Shown here: piece after piece, positions 1-5,425 of the stretch
How positions within the stretch are numbered: the stretch's first letter is position 1
How the letters are laid out: every line of letters begins with the position of its first letter
Assembly: GCA_003164375.1 (NCBI GenBank)
Contig: PLTE01000226.1
Span: forward strand, 1 to 12,741
Reading direction: 5' to 3'
Source: Hyphomicrobiales bacterium
GTDB taxonomy: Bacteria > Pseudomonadota > Alphaproteobacteria > Rhizobiales > Xanthobacteraceae
DNA: 12,741 bases
Notes under the pieces: generated by a model
What the model was told of the DNA's origin: nothing
Database searches by the model: none
What the model saw: only the letters and a program-made list of their open reading frames with translations
Made by a program: the position numbers and the translations under genes

Positions 1-89
1 TAGCCGGTCAGCACGGTGACGGGGATTTTTTCAAATTGAGGCGCGTCGGACTTGGTATCGGACTTGGTATCGGACATGGTATCGGACAT
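1..89 (-). CDS. COG0523/CobW-type GTP-binding protein, N-terminal fragment
   Basis: Only the first 29 codons are inside the window; the gene runs off the left edge. After a low-complexity leader (MSDT MSDT KSDT KSDA) the protein reads PQFEKIPVTVLTG. That is the beta strand that leads into the P-loop (GxxGxGKT) of G3E-family COG0523 GTPases; the P-loop itself lies outside. Family members are metallochaperones or insertases, and many are zinc-linked and Zur-controlled. The gene is last in the visible minus-strand znu cluster, 86 bp after the znuB stop, which fits a zinc role. Two in-frame ATGs exist, at 89 and 77. The upstream one has GGAG about 11 bases before it, so spacing does not decide strongly between them. 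The family call rests on a short stretch and on context. Confidence 0.62.
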   Translation of the reverse strand, partial: MSDTMSDTKSDTKSDAPQFEKIPVTVLTG

Positions 90-95
90 GGCGAC
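48..95. repeat. 12-bp tandem repeat coding for SDT units
   Basis: Four successive 12-bp units begin at 48, 60, 72 and 84. The first two are identical (ggacttggtatc), the third differs by one base and the fourth diverges at its end. Because 12 is a multiple of three, the repeat keeps the minus-strand reading frame of the COG0523 gene and writes MSDT/KSDT units at its N-terminus. The third and fourth units each contain an ATG, so the repeat also duplicates the possible start codon. Copy-number change would lengthen or shorten the leader without a frameshift. Confidence 0.85.
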
Positions 96-151
96 AATCA
101 CTCCAGAGGAACGGCACATATATTGAGTGCCAAGGCAAAACAAAACCCCTC

Positions 152-167
152 AAAACGCGGCTTCGCG
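152..167 (-). terminator. weak terminator-like hairpin after znuB
   Basis: Read on the minus strand just after the znuB stop, CGCG-AAGC-CGCG forms a 4-bp GC stem followed directly by TTTT and then a G/T-rich stretch. The stem is very short, so this may only attenuate transcription into the downstream GTPase gene. It could equally be coincidental. Confidence 0.25.
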
Positions 168-175
168 ATGGGCCG

Positions 176-1048
176 CTAAGCCTCCAGATGGCGACCCGGA
201 AAGACCTGCCACACAATTCCGCCGATCCGGCCGAACAGCACCGAGCCGGCATAGAGGACGCCGGCAACGAGCGTCACCGCCGGCCCGGACGGAATTTTCG
301 CGTGAAAGGCAAACAGCAGCCCGGCCCACCCGGAAACGAGCCCGCTCGCGATCGCAAGCACGATCATCGTCGAGATATCGCGCGTCCAAAACCGCGAGAT
401 CGCGGCCGGGATGATGATGATGCCGACGCCGAGCAATGTGCCGAGCGTGTGAAAAGCATTGATGAGGTTGAGTACCAATAAAGTCATGAAGGTCAAATGC
501 GCCATGCCGTCCGAGCGGCTGATCGAGCGCAAAAATCCCGGATCGACGCAACCGAGCACCAGCGGCCGGTAGATCAGCGCCAGCGCGATCAGGCTTAAGG
601 TCGCGGTGCCGGCGACGACCAAGAGCTTGCTGGCGCTCATTTTCGCCGCCGTCTCGCCGAACAGGAAGGTCATCAGCCCTTCGATATCGATGCCGTTCGC
701 CGTCACGATCACGACGCCCAACGCCAGCGACACCAAGAGAAACACCGCGAGCGAGGCGTCCTCTTGCAGCTTGGTGGCCCGGCTGACCGCGCCGGCGAGG
801 AGTGCAATCAGAAGTCCGGCGACCAGGCCGCCAAGCGTCATGGCAAAGACGTTCAGCCCGGCGGCAAGGAAGCCGATCGCGACGCCCGGCAAGATGGCGT
901 GCGCCATCGCATCGCCGACCAGGCTCATGCGCCGCAGCATCAGGAACACGCCGATCGGACCTGCGCTTAAGACCAATGCGAGGATGGCGGCCATCGAGTG
1001 CCGGACCGATGCCTCACCGAAAGGCTCAAGTAAGAATTGGTACAGCAT
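176..1048 (-). CDS. znuB: Zinc ABC transporter permease (ABC-3 family)
   Basis: An integral inner-membrane permease that would form the channel for imported Zn2+, driven by ZnuC. The 290-residue protein is almost wholly hydrophobic, with about eight membrane spans. It carries the ABC-3 signature RRMSLVGDAMAHAILPG near residues 39-55 and the conserved C-terminal block containing GLLFAFHAKIPSGPAV. I chose the ATG at 1048 (MLYQFLLEPF...) because it lies 5 bases past the znuC stop. An upstream in-frame start at 1108 would add a 20-residue polar arginine-rich leader overlapping znuC, which is unlikely. Spacing implies co-transcription and coupling with znuC. ABC-3 permeases also carry Mn or Fe; the candidate Zur box, His-rich microprotein and COG0523 neighbour favour zinc. 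Confidence 0.85.
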   Translation of the reverse strand: MLYQFLLEPFGEASVRHSMAAILALVLSAGPIGVFLMLRRMSLVGDAMAHAILPGVAIGFLAAGLNVFAMTLGGLVAGLLIALLAGAVSRATKLQEDASLAVFLLVSLALGVVIVTANGIDIEGLMTFLFGETAAKMSASKLLVVAGTATLSLIALALIYRPLVLGCVDPGFLRSISRSDGMAHLTFMTLLVLNLINAFHTLGTLLGVGIIIIPAAISRFWTRDISTMIVLAIASGLVSGWAGLLFAFHAKIPSGPAVTLVAGVLYAGSVLFGRIGGIVWQVFPGRHLEA

Positions 1049-1053
1049 CGCCT

Positions 1054-1797
1054 CTAGGCCATTTCCGGCACGGCGCATGCCGTCGCCCGCTCGTCGAACG
1101 CCTCGCACATGTGGCGCGCCTTGGCGAGATTCTCCGCGGTGAGCACCTCAGGCGTAGCACCCCAGGCGACCGGCTCGCGGGCGAGCAGCAAAGTCTTTGG
1201 AAAATTCGCTTTGACCAGATCGATATTGTGCAGGGCGGCAATCACTGTGCGCTTTTCGCTATGCCAGCGCTGTACCAAGTTCAACAGGTCGGCGGCGGTC
1301 CGTTCGTCGATCGCGGTGAACGGCTCATCGAGGACGATGACGCGGGCGTCCTGCACCAGCACCCGGGCAAACAGCATGCGCTGCATCTGACCGCCCGACA
1401 GCGTGCCGATGGCGCGCTCTTCAAATCCGGTGAGACCGACGGTAGCGATAGCCGCCTCGATGATGCGCTGATCCTTAATCCCGATGCCGCCGAACAGGCC
1501 CTTGGTCCGCCATAGCCCCATCGCCACCATGTCGTAGACATCGATCGGAAACGTGCGGTCGATATCGGGTACTTGCGGCAGATAGGCGATGTCGCGGGCC
1601 TCGCGCCCGTCGCGCTCGATCGAGCCGGAGAGCGGTTTGAGCACGCCGGTGATGCCCTTGAACAAAGTCGACTTGCCGGCGCCGTTCGGTCCGACCACCG
1701 CGACCAGCGCGCCGGTCTCCACGGCGCCGTTCAGATGATGCACAGCGGGGTGGCGGTCGTAGCCGAGCGTGAGATTGTGGAACTGCAGTGCCGGCAT
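1054..1797 (-). CDS. znuC: Zinc ABC transporter ATP-binding protein
   Basis: The cytoplasmic ATPase subunit of a metal-uptake ABC importer, 247 aa. All nucleotide-binding motifs are present: Walker A GPNGAGKST (residues 36-44), Q-loop Gln75 (YLPQ), signature LSGGQ (133-137), Walker B VIVLDEP (153-159), and the H-loop His190 (ALHNIDL). The motif block RTFPIDVYDMVAMGLW matches the helical domain of ABC-3-partner ATPases, which contacts the permease. The C-terminal tail (ARHMCEAFDERATACAV) contains His and two Cys. It lies 21 bp after the His-rich microprotein gene and 5 bp before znuB, so it belongs to one transcription unit. The ATG at 1797 gives the expected N-terminus (MPALQFHNLTLGY). Confidence 0.88.
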   Translation of the reverse strand: MPALQFHNLTLGYDRHPAVHHLNGAVETGALVAVVGPNGAGKSTLFKGITGVLKPLSGSIERDGREARDIAYLPQVPDIDRTFPIDVYDMVAMGLWRTKGLFGGIGIKDQRIIEAAIATVGLTGFEERAIGTLSGGQMQRMLFARVLVQDARVIVLDEPFTAIDERTAADLLNLVQRWHSEKRTVIAALHNIDLVKANFPKTLLLAREPVAWGATPEVLTAENLAKARHMCEAFDERATACAVPEMA

Positions 1798-1818
1798 CGT
1801 TTGCTCACAGGGTTCCGC

Positions 1819-1971
1819 TCAGCGCGTCGCCCAAAAGAACGCGGCCCAGATCAGCACGATCAGCGCGCCTGAAAGCGCAAGCCTGAGCGGCGCCGACAGC
1901 CGGATCAGCGACGGCGAGATCGCCGGCGACGGATGCGGCTCGCCGCCATGATGGTGATGATGATGGGTCAT
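1819..1971 (-). CDS. His-rich single-span membrane microprotein, first gene of the znu operon
   Basis: A 50-residue ORF beginning MTHHHHHHGGEPHPSP. It has six consecutive His at residues 3-8 and a seventh at 13, then a Ser/Pro linker, and one hydrophobic helix at about residues 31-48 (LALSGALIVLIWAAFF), ending in Arg50. Arg24 and Arg30 before the helix suggest the N-terminus faces the cytoplasm, which would place the His cluster inside; this is a prediction. I chose the ATG at 1971 because the longer in-frame version reads through the candidate Zur box and its leader has no family-like features. The ribosome site is weak (GGA about nine bases upstream). Position, directly downstream of the candidate Zur operator and 21 bp before znuC, implies co-expression with zinc import. 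I know no named family for it. A role as zinc buffer, sensor or handover factor is inference. Confidence 0.62.
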   Translation of the reverse strand: MTHHHHHHGGEPHPSPAISPSLIRLSAPLRLALSGALIVLIWAAFFWATR

Positions 1972-2020
1972 GAAATGTCCGAGCCTAGAGGACCTAATTG
2001 GGTCCAATAGGGCAAATGCC

Positions 2021-2035
2021 ATATTGTTACAATAT
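2021..2035. promoter_or_regulatory. candidate Zur operator
   Basis: ATATTGT-T-ACAATAT is a perfect inverted repeat with 7-bp arms around one central base, AT-rich in GC-rich surroundings. Zur boxes in proteobacteria are AT-rich palindromes with TGTTA/TAACA-like half-sites, which this resembles. It sits 49 bp upstream of the His-rich microprotein gene on the minus strand. A poor promoter (TTGTAA, 17 bp, TATTGG) reading that way would overlap it. It is also about 120 bp upstream of the divergent sugar-kinase gene, so regulation of that gene cannot be excluded. Another Fur-superfamily regulator is the main alternative. Confidence 0.55.
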
Positions 2036-2154
2036 AACGGTGTGGTGGCCCAAGACCAGCCACCTCTCCCAGCCACCTGTCCCAGCCGCCGCTGCCTCTA
2101 TTGCCAAGGTGAGCCGCCGCGCCGATAAGGCTTTTCGGGGTACGAGCGAGCGAC

Positions 2155-3081
2155 ATGAGCGAGCAAAAAGGCCGCGCCATCTGTGTCGGTGAAGCGGTGA
2201 TCGAGCTGTCGCGCGGCGCCGACGGCCGCTTCGCTCTCTCCTGCGGCGGCGACACCTTCAACGCCGCGGTTTATCTCGCCCGCGCCGGGATCGATGTCGC
2301 TTTCGCCACCGCCGTGGGCGACGACCGCTATTCCGACAGTGTTGTGGCGCTCGCCACCGCGGAAGGTGTCTCGTCCGATCTCATATTGCGCGCGCCGAAC
2401 CGGCTGCCCGCTCTATCGCTGATCGAGAACGGCCCCTCCGGCGAGCATATCGTGCGCACCTGGCGCGAGGGCGCTCCGGCGCGCGACCTGTTCGAGCTTG
2501 CCGACTGGATACGCCTTGCCGAGAGCCTCACCGTGGCGCGGCTGATTTACTTCTCCGGCATCACGCTGTCGCTCTACTCCAACCACGGCCTCGGCCGCTT
2601 GTTCGCCGTGCTCGAAGTGGCGCGCCAGCAGGGCGCCAAGGTCGCCTTCGACGGCAATTTCCGTCCGCGCGGCTGGAACGGCGACCTGCAGCGCACCCGC
2701 AACGTCTTCATCGAGGCGCTCAAGCGAGTCGATATTGCGCTGCCGGCGTTCGACGACGAGGCGGTGCTGTGGGGCGATCCGAGCCCCGAAAGCACCGTGT
2801 CACGGTTGCAAGCCTTCGGCATCGGCGAGATCGTGGTCAAGAACGGACCCAACAGCGCCTTGGTCGCATCGGGCGGCGCCCAGGAATTCGTGCCGGTTCC
2901 CGAAGTGGTGGTGCCGGTCGATACCACCGCAGCCGGCGACGGGTTCAATGCCGGTTATCTCGCCGCCCGGCTATCAGGCAGCGAGCCGATGCAGGCCGCC
3001 AGCGCCGCACACCGCCTCGCCGGTAATGTGATCCGCCATCCCGGCGCGCTGGTGCCGCGCACTGCGATGGCGATGCATTAG
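2155..3081 (+). CDS. PfkB-family sugar kinase, probable 2-keto-3-deoxygluconate kinase
   Basis: A 308-aa cytoplasmic ribokinase-fold enzyme predicted to phosphorylate a sugar acid at the expense of ATP. In the KdgK reaction 2-keto-3-deoxygluconate becomes KDPG, which feeds the Entner-Doudoroff aldolase. The N-terminal substrate motif is GGDTFNAAVYLARAG (31-45). FDGNFRPRGW (165-174) is typical of the KDG-kinase branch. The ATP-site signature is DTTAAGDGFNAGYLA (256-270), with Asp262 as the expected catalytic base; AAGD replaces the more general GAGD, as is common in KDG kinases. Length is normal. No KDPG aldolase, sugar-acid dehydratase or sugar transporter lies beside it, so substrate is assigned from sequence alone. 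It is divergent from the znu cluster and may share its intergenic control region. No strong Shine-Dalgarno is visible. Confidence 0.78.
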   Translation: MSEQKGRAICVGEAVIELSRGADGRFALSCGGDTFNAAVYLARAGIDVAFATAVGDDRYSDSVVALATAEGVSSDLILRAPNRLPALSLIENGPSGEHIVRTWREGAPARDLFELADWIRLAESLTVARLIYFSGITLSLYSNHGLGRLFAVLEVARQQGAKVAFDGNFRPRGWNGDLQRTRNVFIEALKRVDIALPAFDDEAVLWGDPSPESTVSRLQAFGIGEIVVKNGPNSALVASGGAQEFVPVPEVVVPVDTTAAGDGFNAGYLAARLSGSEPMQAASAAHRLAGNVIRHPGALVPRTAMAMH

Positions 3082-3384
3082 GGCGTGGGCTCCTAAAACA
3101 ACTGCCGCCTCGGCGCGGGAGTACGCCAACCGGCTAACATTGGACCTGCCGACATCTGTGTAGCGAATCAGACGAGCGCACGAGTTGTCAGGTATTCCGA
3201 AACCGTCTCCTGTCGCCAAACGCACGAATTGGACCATGGCTCCGAGGTGGCGCGTTCCTTGCTAAAGAGCAATCGGATGCTTCGCAGGCGTCCCCATTGG
3301 CGTTCTAAAATCTGAAGCCCAACGCGGACCATCCCGCGCATCGCCGACGGAAGCCGACCCGAGCGTCACCCTAGGAGCACGGCA
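3082..3384 (+). other. 303-bp intergenic region: leader and regulatory region of the ferredoxin-diiron gene
   Basis: I see no convincing gene here; minus-strand ORFs in the area are shadows of the flanking genes. It contains the sigma-54-type promoter at 3248-3263. Further upstream are two TGT-N10-ACG sequences, at 3159-3174 and 3211-3226, each one base short of the NifA upstream-activator consensus TGT-N10-ACA. From a start near 3274 the leader would be about 110 nt. It ends in a strong ribosome site, AGGAG at 3373-3377. Confidence 0.6.
3248..3263 (+). promoter_or_regulatory. candidate sigma-54 (RpoN) -24/-12 promoter
   Basis: The sequence TGGCGCG-TTCC-TTGCT matches the consensus TGGCACG-N4-TTGCW with a single mismatch (A to G in the GGCAC block). 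It keeps the diagnostic GG (3249-3250) and GC (3261-3262) exactly ten bases apart. It points at the FeSII-like ferredoxin-diiron gene whose ATG is at 3385. RpoN promoters need an enhancer-binding activator such as NifA or NtrC. Only imperfect NifA-like sites are visible upstream, so the activator is unknown. Confidence 0.6.
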
Positions 3385-4305
3385 ATGAGCAATGTCACCT
3401 TTTCCTCTCCCGTGATGGCCCGTGACGTGACGGTCTATGCCGTCGCCGGCGACCGCGGGACCATCCTGGCTGTCGCCAAGGCCCACAAAATTCCGATTCC
3501 TTTCGACTGTCAGGACGGCGAATGCGGATCGTGCCTCATCGAGGTCAAGCATCTCGCCGCGGGCAACCGCAAAAACGCAATCGCTCTGACGGAAAAAGAA
3601 AAGGAGTTGCTTCGACAGCTCGGCAAAATCACGCGCGAAGAGATTTATGACGCCGAAGTCAACGACATGCCGCCGCGCTACCGGTTGGCGTGCCAGTGCT
3701 TCGTACGCCACGAAGACATCGTCGTGACCTTCAAAGGTGATGAGACTTTGCCGGTACAGCCTCCCTATCTGACTGCGGCCGCCAAGCTTTACAACGGCGG
3801 TGTGCAAATAGCCTCGATCGAGGAATTTCATGGCTTCGCGGTGAAAGTCGAAGAAGATGCCGCGCTCCATTTTGATAAGCTGTCATCGGCAATGGCGAAT
3901 TGCGGCAATCTCGAGGTGGCTAAGCTGTTCGCGCAGCTTGCCGGTTTCTCGCGGCTGCATCTTGCCGAGGCCAGGAAGCGCGCCGCGGCGACCGATGTCG
4001 CCAAATATATTCCGTCGGACTACGCTTGGCCCGACCACGAGACGCCGGAGCGCACCGCCCTCTGGGCCGGCGATCCATCGCTGTCGCGTCTCGATGCCCT
4101 GCGGGCTGCCCTCGTCGGAGAGCGGCGCGGATATGAATTCTATTATTCCGTCGCCGGCATCACCGCCAATCCCGAAATCCGCGCTGCGGCTAAAGAGTTC
4201 TACCAGGAAGAAGCCGAGCACGTCCAAGTGCTCGAGGCCTGGATCACGCGAGAGGAATGGTTGCAGAAAAATCCGCTCCCGCCGGTGGAGACACCCGTCA
4301 GCTAA
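3385..4305 (+). CDS. FeSII-like [2Fe-2S] ferredoxin fused to a ferritin/rubrerythrin-like domain
   Basis: A 306-aa soluble protein with two domains. Residues 1-120 resemble Azotobacter Shethna protein II (FeSII): an FSSPVM start, the cluster motif DCQDGECGSC with Cys42, Cys47 and Cys50, the long helical insert (LTEKEKELLRQLGKITREE), then PPRYRLACQC with the fourth ligand Cys103 (Cys105 is extra). Residues about 145-295 form a four-helix ferritin-like domain with candidate metal ligands Glu157, His192, Glu246 and the Glu276-x-x-His279 pair. In the second helix the expected Glu of ExxH appears to be Ser189. FeSII is known to bind nitrogenase and protect it from oxygen; rubrerythrin-type domains reduce peroxide or oxygen. 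A joint oxygen-protection role is inferred. The two adjacent lysines of Azotobacter FeSII implicated in nitrogenase binding correspond here to Val15-Thr16. The start is fixed by AGGAG eight bases upstream, and a sigma-54 promoter precedes it. No nif genes are in the window. Confidence 0.82.
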   Translation: MSNVTFSSPVMARDVTVYAVAGDRGTILAVAKAHKIPIPFDCQDGECGSCLIEVKHLAAGNRKNAIALTEKEKELLRQLGKITREEIYDAEVNDMPPRYRLACQCFVRHEDIVVTFKGDETLPVQPPYLTAAAKLYNGGVQIASIEEFHGFAVKVEEDAALHFDKLSSAMANCGNLEVAKLFAQLAGFSRLHLAEARKRAAATDVAKYIPSDYAWPDHETPERTALWAGDPSLSRLDALRAALVGERRGYEFYYSVAGITANPEIRAAAKEFYQEEAEHVQVLEAWITREEWLQKNPLPPVETPVS

Positions 4306-4346
4306 CGCGCGCGCATCTCAGTTCGGATTGCGCGTTGCCGCTGGAG

Positions 4347-4437
4347 GATAGCGGCGGCAGAGCGAAGCGTGCCCCACCGACTTGGAGTTCGCGTTGACGC
4401 CAAGATGGGCACGGCGCTGCCTTTGCTCTCCATACGC
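4347..4437. repeat. degenerate palindromic intergenic repeat
   Basis: An imperfect inverted repeat lies between two convergent genes. The left arm (GAGCGAAG...GTGCCCC...CTTGG, 4360-4385) pairs roughly with the right arm (CCAAG...GGGCAC...CTTTGCTC, 4400-4428). The wording (AGCGAAGCGTGCCCC, GGGCACGGCG) recalls palindromic repeats that recur between genes in Bradyrhizobium relatives; that is from memory. A neighbouring stem GCCGCT-ggaggat-AGCGGC (4337-4355) adds structure. Together they could act as a bidirectional transcription end, although no T-run follows. Confidence 0.42.
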
Positions 4438-4447
4438 TTGCCGCGGA

Positions 4448-5425
4448 TTACTCCGGTTTGACGTTAGCGAAGGTGACAACGTCGCCCCACTTCTTGGTTT
4501 CTGCGGCGATAAACTTGCCGAAATCGGCAGGCGATCCCGGCAATGCCAGACCGCCAAGTTCGGCAATCCGCGCCTTGAGCGCGGCGTCGGCCAATCCGTC
4601 GTTGATCTCCCGGTTAAGCCGCTCGATAATCTCGACGGACGTGTTCTTCGGCGCGCCGATGCCGACCCATTGCCCGGCCTCGAAACCCGGCACAAACTGA
4701 TCCACCGTCGGAACCTCGGGCAGCAGTTCGCAGCGTCTCGCGCCGGTCACGGCCAAGGCGCGCAAACTTCCGGACCTGATTTGCTCCAGCGTCAATAAGA
4801 CCGTGCCGATGACGCCCTGAACTTGTCCGCTGAGCGCGTCGCTGACCGCCGCCGGGCCGCCGCGGTAGGCAACCAGGACAATATCGGCGCCGGTCTTCAT
4901 CTTGAATAACTCGCCGGCGACGTAGTGCGGCGTGCCGAGCGGCGGCGTTCCAAGGTTGATTTTGCCGGGCTGCAGCTTCGCCTCGGCTATCAGCTCGGGA
5001 AGGCTTTTTGCCGGAAACGACGAATTCACCGTGATGACCATGGGAAAAGTAACGAGGCCGGCGATCGGTGCGATGTCGCGGATGAAATTGAAATTGAGAT
5101 TGGCGAAAAGCGTGGCGTTGATGGCATTGCTGGCCGACGCCAACAGCAAGGTGTGACCGTCCGGCGCCGCGTCCACCACGGCCTGGGTCGCGAGATTTTC
5201 GTTGGCGCCGTTCCGGTTTTCGACGAACACGGTTTGGCCGAGCCGCTGCGACAGCCATTGCGCCATCAGCCGCGCGATCACGTCGGGTGCGCTGCCTGGG
5301 GTGCCGCCGACAAACAGGCGCACGGGACGCGTCGGATAGGCTTCCGCACGCGCGCCCCGCGGCATAACGGTCATCGCGGCTGCGCCGGCAGCCAGGCGGA
5401 GGAGGTTTCGGCGGGGAAGTTTCAC
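4448..5425 (-). CDS. Bug/TctC-family tripartite tricarboxylate transporter substrate-binding protein
   Basis: A 325-aa periplasmic binding protein. It has a Tat-type leader (PRRNLLRLAAGAAA) and probable cleavage after ARA at residue 27. Typical Bug features follow: YPTRPVRLFVGGTPGSAPDV after the leader, ENRNGANENLATQAV, APDGHTLLLAS, and the GAPKNT motif near the C-terminus. Bug proteins bind small carboxylates, often between two pockets that close on the ligand; the ligand here cannot be read from sequence. The start is GTG at 5425, overlapping the TGA of the upstream binding-protein gene by four bases (GTGA), so translation is coupled. No TctA/TctB membrane genes are adjacent, making it an orphan of the kind abundant in alpha- and betaproteobacteria. 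Confidence 0.85.
   Translation of the reverse strand: MKLPRRNLLRLAAGAAAMTVMPRGARAEAYPTRPVRLFVGGTPGSAPDVIARLMAQWLSQRLGQTVFVENRNGANENLATQAVVDAAPDGHTLLLASASNAINATLFANLNFNFIRDIAPIAGLVTFPMVITVNSSFPAKSLPELIAEAKLQPGKINLGTPPLGTPHYVAGELFKMKTGADIVLVAYRGGPAAVSDALSGQVQGVIGTVLLTLEQIRSGSLRALAVTGARRCELLPEVPTVDQFVPGFEAGQWVGIGAPKNTSVEIIERLNREINDGLADAALKARIAELGGLALPGSPADFGKFIAAETKKWGDVVTFANVKPE

Noticed and set aside
113..131. GGCAC-N9-GTGCC interrupted palindrome upstream of the COG0523 gene
   Set aside because: The 5-bp arms with a 9-base spacer are too short to claim as an operator, and it does not match the candidate Zur palindrome at 2021-2035.
1819..2076. 85-codon version of the His-rich microprotein starting at 2076
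   Set aside because: It would translate through the palindromic candidate Zur operator and its leader. The start at 1971 leaves the operator in non-coding DNA and begins directly before the His cluster.
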